DNA of 64,000 bases. It comes from Amycolatopsis jejuensis. GTDB taxonomy: Bacteria > Actinomycetota > Actinomycetes > Mycobacteriales > Pseudonocardiaceae. The stretch is from assembly GCF_000717335.1 (NCBI RefSeq), contig NZ_JNYZ01000020.1, positions 248,001-312,000 on the forward strand, in the 5' to 3' direction. A program made the translations under genes and the position numbers. Positions 42,774 through 52,619 of the stretch are shown piece by piece. Under the pieces are notes generated by a model, which was given only the letters and a program-made list of their open reading frames with translations, was not told where the DNA came from and made no database searches. Position 1 is the first letter of the stretch. Each line of letters starts with the position of its first letter.

Positions 42774-45659
42774 TCAAGCAATCGCCGGGTGTACCGGCCC
42801 CGCCGTCACCGTCTTGTGCACGATCGCGGGCTGCCCCGCCGAGCCCGCGACATACCCGTTCACGTGCAGCGAAACGCTGCGGAGCGAACCGGTGTCACCG
42901 CTGGCGATGTCCGCCACCTTGAACGTCCACGTCCCGTCCGCCGAGGCGCCGGCCTGCGTCTGCGGCGTCACCGGGCGATAGGTGCCGGTGAACGGCGCGT
43001 CCCCGGCCGAGGCAGCGCTGAACTGCTTGGCCGCGGAATCGTCGAACACGACCTGGCACACGTTGTTGCCACCTCCGCCGCCGCGCTGGAAGAGCGTTGC
43101 GGTGGCGCCCGACGGCGAGGTCAGCGTGCCCACCAGGTCGCCGACATACGTGTGGTCGATGCCGACGGTGGTCGCTTTCTCGGTGTCGGTGCAGGTGGTG
43201 CCGTCGATCGACAGCGACACCTTCGCGGCCGGGCCGACCCCGCTCACCACGAGCGGCACCGAGGCGCCGAGCTGCGAGTTGTCCGGGATCGGGATCGCCG
43301 GTCCGGTGTAGGCGAACGTCTTCGACACCGGCGACGGGGTGCCGACCGGCAGCGAGAACGTGCTGGTCCGCGGCGACAACGCACCGGCGAAGGTCACCTT
43401 GGCATTGAGCACGACCGGCGCGCCGAGCTGCTGGTTCGCCGGAACCGTGACGGTGAAGTCGTTGACGCCGGTCTGCCCGGGGCTGATCGTGCCGTACGAC
43501 TTGGCCCGCGGCGAGATCGTGACGCCCGGCGTCGGCGAGGTGAGCACGACGCTGGTGGACACCGCCGTGCCGTCACCGATGTTCTTCACCGGCAGTGCGA
43601 CGTTCGCGGTGTCCCCGGGGTCGAGCGCGGTGCCGCCGTCGGCCGGGGTGACCGTGGGCTTTTGCGCTTCCGCGTACGGCTGCGGGCTGGCTCCGGTGTA
43701 GGCCAGCACCTTGTCCGCGAGCACGATCCCGGCGCCGGTGAGGTTGTCCCAGCCCGGGGCCTCGATGTCGACGGCGGTCTTGAGCAGTGCGTCGCGAACG
43801 TCCGAAGTGGACAGTCCGGGGTTGCCGGACAGCACGAGGCTCGCGATGGCGGCCGCATGCGGGGCAGCGGCCGAGGTGCCGAAGAACGGGTCGAAGCCGC
43901 CGACCGAGGTGCGGACGCCGTCAGCTGCGGTGATTTCCGGCTTCTGCCGGACTTCCCCGCCGGTCGCCGACACGTTGCCCGGCGTGATCGGCCTGCCGTC
44001 GGCCTCGTAGAACACGCGGCGCGGACCGTCCGAGCTGAACCGCTCGGCCTTGCTGGCCGCGGAGTACACGCCCGGGTACGGACCGGCCGGGTTCGCCGGG
44101 TCGCCCGGTTCGAGCGGCCTGCCGAAGGGAGCGGCGGCCGGTGCGGCGGCGACCGCGAAAGCGTTGCGGGCGGCGGCATGCCCGACCACCGCGCCGGGCG
44201 TCGAGTAGGCCTTGAGCCCGTCCGCGGAATCGCGGAACCGGCTGCCGAACGCGGTCAGCGACAGGTAACGGGCGGCGCCGGAGAACTTCACCACGGCGAG
44301 CCGCAAGCCGCTGCCGCCGAAGATCGGGGTGGCGAGCTGCTCGTACGGGTCCTGCGTGCCGTTTTGCACGTTCTGGCTGAAGTTCACCACGTTGCCGCGG
44401 GCGTCGAGCAGGTAGAGGTCGTAGTCGTCGGCGGAGGCGCCGACCGGGTCGGACCAGTGCAGCGTCACCGGGACCCCGGCGGACGACGCGTCGGAAATCG
44501 GTTCGAACACCTGGTTTCCGGCCGCTCCGGCGAAATTGTGCGCGGTTCCGGCGAATTTCCCGATCGATTTCCCGGAATCGACGAAATCGCCTTCCCAGTG
44601 CGCGGCCGTACCGTCGGCGATGTTGCCTTCGTTTCCCGCGGACGAGAAATAGAGCGCGCCGTCGGCGGTCACGTCGTTCACCGCCTGCGCGATGATCCAG
44701 TCCTGGAACGGGGATTCCTTGAAGTAGATGACGTCGTCGACGATCACGTCGCAATGCGCTTCGAACCGCAGCTTGCGAATGTTGTCGGCGAAACTGGCGT
44801 CGGAAGTGAACGCCGTGGCGAAACCGAGCTTCGCATTGGGTGCGAGGTCGTGGATGATCTCGAGCATCGCGGTACCTTCGTCGCCATCCCCGGCTTGTCC
44901 GGTGAGCACGTCGACCTCAGGCAGCTCGCCCTTCGCGCGCGACGCCTCCAGCGAGTCGACGCCGTCGGACAGCGCGCACGCCTTCACCCCGGTGCCGGTG
45001 ACGCCGAACTGCTGCCGCGCGCCGTCGGCGTTGTGTGCCCGGTCGCCCGCGCTGGTGATGGTTTCCTGCGCGCGGACGGCCTGCTTCAGCTGCCGGTCGA
45101 GGCGGTCGGCCTTCTGCTGCTTGGTTTCCGTCTTGTGGTCGGTGTTTTCCCGCTGCCGTGCGGTGATCGCCTGGTCCGCGGTTTCGACGTGCTTCACGTC
45201 GCTGCGCGCGGCGATGTCCCGTAATGCGGCGACCGGGGCTTCCGCCCGGATACTCGCCGTACGCTCCGAAATCGCCCGCACCGCAACGCCTGCCTTGCGC
45301 AAATCGTTGACGAGCCCGTCGCTGACCTTCGTCGCCCGGATGTCGACGAGCGCGGTCTGGCCGGTGGATTGCAGTCCCGGCAATGCGGATGCACTCAGGT
45401 TCCGCGTGCGCATCTTCTCCGAGACGAGGAGTTTGCTGTCCAATTTGGACTCTGCCGGGGTCTGTGCTGTCTTGACGGCTTGCAGGGCGGCGATCTGGTT
45501 CGCCGCGTTGGTCCCGAAGGTGTCCGAAGTGGACGGTGCAGCGGTTGCGGGCGGGGCGGCCACCCCGAACAGCACCGCGGCTCCGGCGGCGAGGATGGCT
45601 GCCCGTCTTCTGGTGTCTCTCGGGTCTCTGGTGGCTCTCGTGGAACGGCTTCGACGCAC
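42774..45659 (-). CDS. Large secreted S8-family-like serine peptidase with Glu in place of catalytic His
   Basis: A 961-residue exported protein. The signal peptide spans residues 1-41 (Arg-rich start, AxA end). A charged propeptide follows, and then a subtilase domain from about 215 to 690. The catalytic Asp is D232 (ALSDGVDS), the oxyanion Asn N343 (SSAGNEGN) and the nucleophile S596 (FGTSAAAP). Where subtilases have HGT, this protein has E261-G-T-A-M, as in a minor S8 group, which recalls the Ser-Glu-Asp triad of sedolisins. C-terminal Ig-like repeats and a P/proprotein-convertase domain follow. GTG 45659 after GGAGG is the start. It is transcribed alone. Peptidase activity is probable but the mechanism is unusual. 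Confidence 0.87.
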   Translation of the reverse strand: MRRSRSTRATRDPRDTRRRAAILAAGAAVLFGVAAPPATAAPSTSDTFGTNAANQIAALQAVKTAQTPAESKLDSKLLVSEKMRTRNLSASALPGLQSTGQTALVDIRATKVSDGLVNDLRKAGVAVRAISERTASIRAEAPVAALRDIAARSDVKHVETADQAITARQRENTDHKTETKQQKADRLDRQLKQAVRAQETITSAGDRAHNADGARQQFGVTGTGVKACALSDGVDSLEASRAKGELPEVDVLTGQAGDGDEGTAMLEIIHDLAPNAKLGFATAFTSDASFADNIRKLRFEAHCDVIVDDVIYFKESPFQDWIIAQAVNDVTADGALYFSSAGNEGNIADGTAAHWEGDFVDSGKSIGKFAGTAHNFAGAAGNQVFEPISDASSAGVPVTLHWSDPVGASADDYDLYLLDARGNVVNFSQNVQNGTQDPYEQLATPIFGGSGLRLAVVKFSGAARYLSLTAFGSRFRDSADGLKAYSTPGAVVGHAAARNAFAVAAAPAAAPFGRPLEPGDPANPAGPYPGVYSAASKAERFSSDGPRRVFYEADGRPITPGNVSATGGEVRQKPEITAADGVRTSVGGFDPFFGTSAAAPHAAAIASLVLSGNPGLSTSDVRDALLKTAVDIEAPGWDNLTGAGIVLADKVLAYTGASPQPYAEAQKPTVTPADGGTALDPGDTANVALPVKNIGDGTAVSTSVVLTSPTPGVTISPRAKSYGTISPGQTGVNDFTVTVPANQQLGAPVVLNAKVTFAGALSPRTSTFSLPVGTPSPVSKTFAYTGPAIPIPDNSQLGASVPLVVSGVGPAAKVSLSIDGTTCTDTEKATTVGIDHTYVGDLVGTLTSPSGATATLFQRGGGGGNNVCQVVFDDSAAKQFSAASAGDAPFTGTYRPVTPQTQAGASADGTWTFKVADIASGDTGSLRSVSLHVNGYVAGSAGQPAIVHKTVTAGPVHPAIA

Positions 45660-46132
45660 GTGCGCCTCCGATCTCGCACCGCGTGCCCCGACTCACGCTG
45701 GCCAACGCCGGTGATCACCGGCTGGATCAAGCTAAGTACCGCGCGTAGCCGGGGAAAAACAGCCGTTAGGGTGACGTTGGGCAGGGAATTTCGCGCCCCC
45801 GCCGGAAGTCGTAGGCCGTTCGGCCGCCGGGGTTCCGGAACCTGCCGAGCACGCGGGACGAACCACGGGAGAGTGTCCCATCGCCCTGACCCGGGCGCCG
45901 CACCCGCGCGACTCCGAGCCCGCCGATCGCCCCAATGTGGCATTGGTTGCATCCCACGCACCCAATGCGGCATTCGCTGCATCCCACGCACCCAATGCGG
46001 CATTCGCTGCATCCCACGCACCCCAATGCGGCATTCGCTGCATCCCACGCACCCCAATGTGGCATTGGTTGCATCGCATGCACCCAATGCCACATTGGGG
46101 CGATCGGGTCCCACCGAACGGCGGCGAATTCG
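45660..46132. other. Intergenic region between the S8 peptidase and dgt genes, 473 bases
   Basis: Bases 45660-45920 should hold the promoter of the peptidase gene, but no clear sigma-factor elements were found. Bases 45923-46107 are the third repeat array. No gene is supported. The open frames on all strands come from the repeat period being a multiple of three. Confidence 0.5.
45923..46107. repeat. 30-bp-unit repeat array, copy C (six units)
   Basis: Six units, four with a 30-bp and two with a 31-bp step. Inner units read CACCCAATGCGGCATTCGCT plus CATCCCACG. The outer inverted repeats are 24 bp and perfect: CCGATCGCCCCAATGTGGCA plus TTGG at the left, the exact complement at the right. A second CCCCAATGTGGCATTGG occurs at 46053-46069, inside the array. 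The right edge is 26 bp from the stop of dgt. Confidence 0.95.
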
Positions 46133-47695
46133 TTACAGCACGAACGAATCCGACCACGGCTGCCCGGAACGGCCCGACAGCGCGTCGAGCAGGGTCACCG
46201 CCTGCTTGTCCGTCAGCGAAGCCACGAAGTCCACCACCGCCCGCCCCCTCGCCAGCCCCCGCACGGCATCCGCACCCTCGATCCGCTCGCCGGTAGCACC
46301 CACCAGCAGCTCCGGTTCCGACCGGGCCAAGGCGGCGTACTCGCCATGCGCCAGTTCCATCAGATCGTGCAACCGCCGCGGCAGGCGGGATTCCTCGTCG
46401 CGGTCGAGGAGCCAGGCGTCGAGCGCGTCGACGAGCGTCGTGACCAGGCTGGCCTGTCCGCGTTGGTGCAGCGCGAGATCGGGGCGCAGCAACACGAACC
46501 GGCGGTGCACGAACTTCAGCACCTGCACCTCGTGCCACTGCGCCGGGCGCAGCGAAACGTGCCCGGACCGCGTCGACGGCGACGACAGCACGAACACCCC
46601 GTCCACCAGTCGTGACGTCCAGTTCGCGGAGAACGCGGCGGTCGCCTGTTCCGACTCGGTCGAACCGTCGAAACCGTTGGCCAGCAAACCGTCGACCAGT
46701 TCGTGACGCACGCGGGCGACGGCTGCGGCGAACGCGTCGTCGTCCACGATCCAGCTGTCTTTCACGTGCATTCGCCGCCGCATCCGTTCCAGGGAACGGC
46801 CGGGGCGGCGGATTTCGGCGGCCAGCCGGGAATCGTCCATCCCCGCCAGCTCGACCGCGTGCGCCAGCCACTCCCCCAGTTCGGCCGCCACCGGCGCGTG
46901 CTGCAGCACGCCGATGCGGTGGAAGTCCTGAAGATCGTGGATGGCGTACGCGATGTCGTCGGCAGTGTCCATTACGGACGCTTCGACGGTCTGCTGCCAC
47001 GTCTCGATCCGGGCCGCGAACGGCGCCCGCGCCTGGGTGAAATCGTCCAGCTCGGTGACGTAGGCGGAGAACTTGCTCGCGCCGGTACCGGGTGCGTCGT
47101 CCGGTTCGGCGGCGCCCCGCGGCGGCTGCGGCATCGCCGTCGGGTGCGGATCCGGGCGGTGCAGCCGCGCCCACGGGTACTTCAGCACTGCCGCGCGCAC
47201 CGCCGCGGTGAGGTCGAGCCCGATCGACGACGGCCCGCGCACGTCGGTGGTGGTGATGATCCGGAAGCTCTGCGCGTTGCCCTCGAAACCGTCGGCAAGG
47301 CCGAAGCGGTGCCGCGCGATCCGGTCCAGCGTCTGCTCGCCGAGATGCCCGAACGGCGGATGCCCGAGGTCGTGCGCGAGCGCGGCGGCCTCGCACGCGT
47401 CCGGGTCGCAGCCGCCGAGCTTCATCGCCAGCTCGGCCGATTCGCTCGCCCCGGTGATCCGCTCCGCGATGGCACGCGCGACCTGCGCGACCTTGAGGCT
47501 GTGCGTGAGCCGGTTGTGCAGCAGCCCCGCGCCACCCGCACTGACCACCTGCGTGACCCCGCCGAGCCGCGCGAAGAACGGCGACGCGGTGATCCGGTCG
47601 CGGTCGACGCGGTACGGGCTCGTCGCCAGGTCGGTGAACCCGCCGGCCGCGCTCGCCGGGTCGCGGCGCAGTGCCCTCGGGTCGGTCTCATCCAT
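46133..47695 (-). CDS. dgt: Deoxyguanosinetriphosphate triphosphohydrolase (HD domain)
   Basis: A 520-residue HD-domain phosphohydrolase. The metal ligands are in HNRLTHSLKV and HDLGHPPFGHLGE, and the later Asp in MDTADDIAYAIHDLQDF. Length and motifs place it with dGTPases that cleave dNTPs to deoxynucleoside and triphosphate. It helps control dNTP pools and can restrict phage replication. In this window it complements the nrdAB operon conceptually but is not adjacent. ATG 47695 lies only 38 bp from the divergent lycopene cyclase start, so the two promoters must overlap. The downstream repeat array (45923-46107) begins just after its stop. Confidence 0.93.
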   Translation of the reverse strand: MDETDPRALRRDPASAAGGFTDLATSPYRVDRDRITASPFFARLGGVTQVVSAGGAGLLHNRLTHSLKVAQVARAIAERITGASESAELAMKLGGCDPDACEAAALAHDLGHPPFGHLGEQTLDRIARHRFGLADGFEGNAQSFRIITTTDVRGPSSIGLDLTAAVRAAVLKYPWARLHRPDPHPTAMPQPPRGAAEPDDAPGTGASKFSAYVTELDDFTQARAPFAARIETWQQTVEASVMDTADDIAYAIHDLQDFHRIGVLQHAPVAAELGEWLAHAVELAGMDDSRLAAEIRRPGRSLERMRRRMHVKDSWIVDDDAFAAAVARVRHELVDGLLANGFDGSTESEQATAAFSANWTSRLVDGVFVLSSPSTRSGHVSLRPAQWHEVQVLKFVHRRFVLLRPDLALHQRGQASLVTTLVDALDAWLLDRDEESRLPRRLHDLMELAHGEYAALARSEPELLVGATGERIEGADAVRGLARGRAVVDFVASLTDKQAVTLLDALSGRSGQPWSDSFVL

Positions 47696-47733
47696 GTGTC
47701 ACACCGTATCGGCCGGTGCGGCAGGATCGCGGG

Positions 47734-48876
47734 ATGACCGACGTGCTGGTGGCCGGCGGCGGCCCGGCCGGACACGCGCTCGCGTCCGCCTGTGCCCGGC
47801 GGGGGCTGAGCGTCACCGTCGTCGACCCCGATCCGCACCGAAAGTGGCCGAACACGTACGGAGTGTGGGCGGACGAGGTTCCCGGCCTTCCGGCGAAGGC
47901 GATCTCCCCCACCACACTCGCATACGGCACCCGCGAGCACCGCCTCGACCGTGCGTACCTGGTGGTCGACAACGCCGGCCTGCGCGAGTGGCTTGCCGTG
48001 CCGGAGGTCGTCCCCGGCAAGGTCACCGGCGTCGAACACGGCCCGCACGGCTCGACCGTCCACCTCGCCGACGGCCGCCGCCTCGCCACCGCGGTGTTCG
48101 TCGACGCGTCCGGCGTACCCCGAGGTCTCCGCGGGCCGCGCGCGGAACAGACGGCGTACGGCCTCGTCGTGCCTGCATCGGACGAGCTCGTTTTCATGGA
48201 CTGGCGCGACAGCATCGGAAGCTTCCGCTACCAGCTCCCCCTCGGCGACGGCTCCATGCTGGTCGAGGAGACCTCGCTGGCCCAGCGGCCCGGCGTGCCG
48301 ATCCCCGAACTGGCCCGCCGCCTGCACGCCCGGCTCGCCGCGGCGGGAATTCGCCCGGAAGGACGGGCCGAACGGGTGCGGATCGTCCTGGACGTCCCCC
48401 TCCCGCGCCGCGGCCGGACGGTGCCGTTCGGTGTCGCGGCCGGACTCGTCCACCCGGCGACCGGTTACAGCCTCGCCACCTCGCTCCAGCTCGCGCCCCA
48501 GGTCGCCGACGCTCTCGTGGACGCGTTCGACGCAGGTCCAGCGACGGCCGCGGCAGCCGCGCGGAAGGCCTTGTGGCCACCCGAAGCCCGCGCCGTCCAC
48601 GCCTTGCGCCGGCACGGGCTCCGTGCATTGTGCGGAATGTCACCTGCTCAGTCGGCGCAATTTTTCGATCTGTTCTTCGGCCTCCCGATCGCCGCCCAGC
48701 GGGCCTTCACGTCGGGCCGCACCGACCTGGCGGGTACGGCCGCCACCATGGCAAACCTGTTCCGCGCGGCCCCGGCGGACCTGCGCCGGAAGCTGGTCAC
48801 TGCCCGCAATTTCCGTAGTGCAACAGGAATGGGCGCCGTTACTCCATTCCAGGGAACCCAGGTGCCACGCCGATGA
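47734..48876 (+). CDS. crtY: Lycopene cyclase family flavoprotein
   Basis: A 380-residue protein of the CrtY/CrtL family. The N-terminal dinucleotide motif is GGGPAGHALASACARRGLSVTVVDP. The family marks YGVWADEV, FMDWRD, and MLVEETSL (with the active-site Glu pair of FLEET) are all visible. HPATGYSLATSLQLAPQVADAL is the usual later motif. It should close lycopene ends to beta or epsilon rings. No other carotenoid gene is near, so its substrate comes from elsewhere in the genome. ATG 47734 is 38 bp from the divergent dgt gene. A 3' end of HTH or TM character is absent. Confidence 0.9.
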   Translation: MTDVLVAGGGPAGHALASACARRGLSVTVVDPDPHRKWPNTYGVWADEVPGLPAKAISPTTLAYGTREHRLDRAYLVVDNAGLREWLAVPEVVPGKVTGVEHGPHGSTVHLADGRRLATAVFVDASGVPRGLRGPRAEQTAYGLVVPASDELVFMDWRDSIGSFRYQLPLGDGSMLVEETSLAQRPGVPIPELARRLHARLAAAGIRPEGRAERVRIVLDVPLPRRGRTVPFGVAAGLVHPATGYSLATSLQLAPQVADALVDAFDAGPATAAAAARKALWPPEARAVHALRRHGLRALCGMSPAQSAQFFDLFFGLPIAAQRAFTSGRTDLAGTAATMANLFRAAPADLRRKLVTARNFRSATGMGAVTPFQGTQVPRR

Positions 48877-48930
48877 ACATCAGCTGACAACGGTTTCCTT
48901 TACGCCATCGCCGATGCGACGATCGGGTGC

Positions 48931-50610
48931 GTGACGACGCCCCGTGCGGTCCGCTTCGCCTTCCAGCCGATGTACAGCTTGCACACCGGCGGCGTCGTCG
49001 CGTACGAAGCACTCGCCCGGCCGGGCCGCGGCACGGCGCACGAACTGCTCGCCGAGGCCCGCCGCGCCGGCCGGCTCACCCAGGTCGACCTCGGACTGGC
49101 CACGGCCGCGGTGCGCCAGGAGTCCGAGCGGCCCAGCGCACTGCCCTTGCATCTGAACCTCTCCGCGCGCACGCTCGCGTCCGCCCCCGCGGCGTTCGAC
49201 CAGCTGGTCGCCGAGCTCGGCGCAGCCGGCCGCCGCACGCGCGACGTCGTGCTGGAGGTCGGACCGCCGTTCACGCACCTGCCCACCGACCGGCTGCTCG
49301 CCGGGATGCGCGCGCTCAACGAGCTGGGTTTCCGGCTCGCGCTCGACGGTCTCGGCCGCGGCGATCTGCCCCTCGCGCTGCTTGCCCAGGCACCGGTCGA
49401 CCTGGTGAAACTCGACCGGAGCGTGTTGCGCGGGCTGCCCGGCGACCCGGCGTCGGTAGCTGTGGTCGAGGCGCTGCTGCACTACACGACGCGCACGAAC
49501 ATCCGGCTCGTCGCGACCGGGATCGAGACCGGCCCGCAGCTCGACGCGGCGCAGAGCCTCGGTGTCCGGATCGCACAGGGCAACCTGCTCGCGCCGCCCG
49601 CCGCGCACCGGTCCGCACCGCCCAGCGGCGTGGTCGTCGCCGACGACCGCCGCAACCCGGCACCGCCGCAGGCCCCGCGCGTCGGCGATTTCCTGCGCCC
49701 GGCCACCACTTTGCCGGTGGACGCGACCTGTGACGACGTCCGCGAGGTGCTCGCCGCCGCCGACGCACCCAGTGGCGTGGTGGGCGTCGATCCGGCAAAC
49801 CGTCCACAATGGTCAGTCGACCGGACGCGTTTCCTCGTGGCCGTAACGGGTCCGTACGGCCATGCCCTGCACGCGAAGCGCCCTGCCGCGCGGCTGGCGG
49901 ACAAACCGCACACCATCGACGCGGGCGCGAGTGCGCTCGAATTCCTGGAACTGGTCACCGACGCGGACTGGGGCCGGACCGGCGACGACGTCGTGGTGGT
50001 CGACCCGGCCGGGCGGTGCCTCGGCGTCGTGCTGGTGACCGAGGTCGTGCGCGGGGTCGCCGAGGCGAAGGTCGAGGAGGCGGTCACGCTCAGCCCGCTC
50101 ACCCGGCTGCCGGGCAGCGAGGCGGTGGCGCGTGACGTCGAACGCCGGATCGGCATCGGCGAGCAGTTCGTGGCGGCCTGGCTGGACGTCGACTCGTTCA
50201 AGTCGGTCAACGACAACGCCGGTTTCGCCGCGGGCGACGACCTCATCCGCGCACTGGGCGAAACCCTGACGCGCCTCACCCGGCGGCTGCCGAGGATGCG
50301 GGTGAGCCACGTCGGCGGCGACGATTTCCTGATCGTGTGCGACGTCGACGAAATCGGCACGGTCGCGGGGGCGCTGCTGGACACGCACTGGTCGGCCGAG
50401 GGCATGCCGGTGACGGTTTCCCTGGCGACGCTGGTGTGCGGAAGCGGCACGATCCCGTCGTACCGCGACGCTTCCCGGCTGCTGGCTCCGCTCAAGAAGC
50501 GCGCGAAAGAAGTACCCGGGTCAAGCTGGGTGCTCAGCCGCCCCGGAACCGACCGCGTCGAAGTACTCCGCGGCATCGGCCGTGACGTCGCCGTCAGCCG
50601 CTCGGCGTGA
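48931..50610 (+). CDS. EAL-CBS-GGDEF domain protein
   Basis: A 559-residue cytoplasmic protein. EAL domain: residues 1-235, with YEALARP, LNLSAR and VKLDRS retained. The catalytic Glu of the TE motif is Pro (LEVGPP), DDFG reads DGLG, and the later Glu motif reads ATGIET, so phosphodiesterase activity is doubtful. CBS-like region: about residues 250-380. GGDEF domain: after [13 protein letters not shown], with signature VGGDDF, which could still be active. Order EAL-CBS-GGDEF is the reverse of the common one. It overlaps the end of the convergent response-regulator gene by 17 bp. Possible roles are c-di-GMP sensing in development or secondary metabolism. Confidence 0.9.
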   Translation: MTTPRAVRFAFQPMYSLHTGGVVAYEALARPGRGTAHELLAEARRAGRLTQVDLGLATAAVRQESERPSALPLHLNLSARTLASAPAAFDQLVAELGAAGRRTRDVVLEVGPPFTHLPTDRLLAGMRALNELGFRLALDGLGRGDLPLALLAQAPVDLVKLDRSVLRGLPGDPASVAVVEALLHYTTRTNIRLVATGIETGPQLDAAQSLGVRIAQGNLLAPPAAHRSAPPSGVVVADDRRNPAPPQAPRVGDFLRPATTLPVDATCDDVREVLAAADAPSGVVGVDPANRPQWSVDRTRFLVAVTGPYGHALHAKRPAARLADKPHTIDAGASALEFLELVTDADWGRTGDDVVVVDPAGRCLGVVLVTEVVRGVAEAKVEEAVTLSPLTRLPGSEAVARDVERRIGIGEQFVAAWLDVDSFKSVNDNAGFAAGDDLIRALGETLTRLTRRLPRMRVSHVGGDDFLIVCDVDEIGTVAGALLDTHWSAEGMPVTVSLATLVCGSGTIPSYRDASRLLAPLKKRAKEVPGSSWVLSRPGTDRVEVLRGIGRDVAVSRSA

Positions 50611-51241
50611 CAAACCCCGACTCGTAAGCCCGGATCACCGCCTGCGTGCGATCACGCGCCCCCAGCTTCGCCAGCACGTTGCCCACGTGGGTTTTCACCG
50701 TCTGCACCCCCAGGTACAGCTCGGTCGCAATCTCCCCATTGGACAGTCCGGCGGCCATCAGGCGCAGTACTTCCCGCTCGCGTTCGGTGAGGAATTCCAA
50801 CGGCGGCTCTTGACCGGTGCCGGATCGGCGCGCGGCCATCCCGCGGATCGCTGCCGGGAACAGGATCGAATCCCCCACCATCACAGTGCGGATCCCGGCG
50901 ATGATTTCCTCCGGGCGCGCCCGTTTCAGCAGGAATCCGCTCGCCCCGGCGAGCAATGCGTCGTACACGTAGTCGTCGTTTTCGAAGGTGGTCACCACGA
51001 TCACCTTCGGCGGATCGTCCATTGTGGACATCAGATGCCCGGTCGCGCGAATACCGTCCACCGCGGGCATCCGCACGTCCATCAGCACCACGTCCGGCCG
51101 CAGCTGCGTGACCAGACCGGGAACTTCGGCGCCGTCGGCTGCCTCGCCGACCACGGTGAGGTCCGGTTCGCTGTCGACGATCGCCCGCAATCCGGCGCGG
51201 ATCAGCCGCTCGTCGTCGACGAGCAGCACGCGGATGTTCAC
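50594..51241 (-). CDS. NarL/FixJ-family response regulator
   Basis: A 215-residue two-component regulator. The receiver domain has acidic residues in [13 protein letters not shown] and the phospho-acceptor Asp in VVLMDVRMP, plus Thr in VVTTFEND and Lys in FLLKRARP. A LuxR-type helix-turn-helix follows, with [46 protein letters not shown] 51241 overlaps the stop of the kinase gene (GTGA). It is expected to be phosphorylated by that kinase and to activate unknown genes. A likely neighbour target is the divergent epimerase gene or the pair itself. Confidence 0.95.
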   Translation of the reverse strand: MNIRVLLVDDERLIRAGLRAIVDSEPDLTVVGEAADGAEVPGLVTQLRPDVVLMDVRMPAVDGIRATGHLMSTMDDPPKVIVVTTFENDDYVYDALLAGASGFLLKRARPEEIIAGIRTVMVGDSILFPAAIRGMAARRSGTGQEPPLEFLTEREREVLRLMAAGLSNGEIATELYLGVQTVKTHVGNVLAKLGARDRTQAVIRAYESGFVTPSG

Positions 51242-52437
51242 CGGCTCCCCCACGGCACCGTCACCACGACCTCCCAGGTCTCGTCCACCGGTCCCGCCGA
51301 CAGCTTGCCACCGAGCAGCTCCGCCCGCTCCGCCATCCCCCGCAACCCGCGCCCGCCGCGCGCTCGCGACGGCCGCGCCGAGCCGAGCGGGTTCGTGACC
51401 GCAGCCCGCAGCCGCCCGTCGGCGATGTCGAGTACGACCTCCACCGGCACGTGTCCCGCGTACCGCACGGCGTTGGTGAGGCATTCCTGCAGAATCCGGT
51501 AAACCTCGCGCGACACCACAGCGGGTACCGCGGCAATCTCGCCCCGTACGTCCACCCGGCATTCGGTACCGGCCTGGCGGGTCGCGGTGACGAGCGCGGG
51601 CAGGTCGGCGAGCCCGGCGTGCGGGGACCGGTCGCGTGTTTCGTCGCGCAGGAGGCCGAGCACGTGGTCGAGGTCGTCGAGCGCGGTGCGGGCGGATTCC
51701 TCGATCGCGGTGAGTGCGTCCTCGGTGAACCCGGGGTCGGTGTGCAGCGTCCGGCGCGCGGCCCCGGCTTGCACGGTGACCACCGACAGCGCGTGGCCCA
51801 CGGAATCGTGCAGCTCACGGGCGAGCCGGGTACGTTCGGCGAGCTGTTCGGTGCGCCGTTCGAGCTGCGCGATGCGCTCGCCTGCCGACCAGCCGAGCAG
51901 CCGCGCCGCGGTCCGCCGCAGCAGCCCGCCGACGCCCCACACGACGTAGATCAGCGCCACGAAACCGGCGGCGAACACCGCAGGCAGCCACGCGGAACCC
52001 CAGCCACGCGGGACGCTCAGGCTGAATTCCGTACTGTCGACAAGTTTCCCGGTGAAGACCGCGTTCACCGAAAACCCGAATCCGACCGGCAAGGCGAGCG
52101 TCGCGATTCCGATCAGCGCGCCGGAAACGACGTGCAGCACGAACATCGCGGCACAGCGCAGCCGACCGCGTCCGGGCGCGGCCTGCGCAAGCAACTCCCG
52201 TACCGCAGCGGCTTCGAGCACCCGTACCGCGGGCAGAAACGCGGTCGCAGCCAGCACCACGACGGTCGCGACCGCCCCGGCGACACTCGCCCAGTCCCGC
52301 GTTCCGGCGAACGGCGTCAGCGCGGGCATCGCGATCGCGGCGAACAGCAGGTACGGCACGCTGAGCGCACCGCCGAGGATCAGGTAGACCCATCGGCGGT
52401 AAGTGACCCCGCTGACCAGCGGCCGGAGAACACGCAC
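51238..52437 (-). CDS. NarL-type sensor histidine kinase
   Basis: A 399-residue membrane sensor. Four hydrophobic segments fill residues 10-170, giving a small extracellular sensor. The dimerisation/phosphoacceptor domain (HisKA_3) contains [17 protein letters not shown] with the phospho-His. The ATP-binding domain shows [11 protein letters not shown] (N box) and [16 protein letters not shown] (G2 box). The start is GTG 52437, with AGGA eight bases upstream. Other in-frame starts far upstream are not supported. It is followed by its response regulator with an overlap of four bases. Confidence 0.93.
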   Translation of the reverse strand: MRVLRPLVSGVTYRRWVYLILGGALSVPYLLFAAIAMPALTPFAGTRDWASVAGAVATVVVLAATAFLPAVRVLEAAAVRELLAQAAPGRGRLRCAAMFVLHVVSGALIGIATLALPVGFGFSVNAVFTGKLVDSTEFSLSVPRGWGSAWLPAVFAAGFVALIYVVWGVGGLLRRTAARLLGWSAGERIAQLERRTEQLAERTRLARELHDSVGHALSVVTVQAGAARRTLHTDPGFTEDALTAIEESARTALDDLDHVLGLLRDETRDRSPHAGLADLPALVTATRQAGTECRVDVRGEIAAVPAVVSREVYRILQECLTNAVRYAGHVPVEVVLDIADGRLRAAVTNPLGSARPSRARGGRGLRGMAERAELLGGKLSAGPVDETWEVVVTVPWGSR

Positions 52438-52619
52438 GCCCCGATCCTGGCAGGCGGTCCGGCCCGGCGCCTCCCGCCAGGGCGGGAACCATGCCGAACT
52501 TGCACGTAGCGCAAGTCTGCCTTGCGAAAGTTGCAGTGGACAGCAATCGAGAAGCTGGCCAGACTCGGGGTATGGATCAAGATCGCCTCCCCGTTCCGGG
52601 AAGAGAAGGAAGCAGTGCC

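Noticed and set aside
42765..42780. Direct repeat TAGATCAAGCA after the S8 peptidase stop as a functional site
   Set aside because: Only two short copies next to each other; too little to separate from chance slippage.
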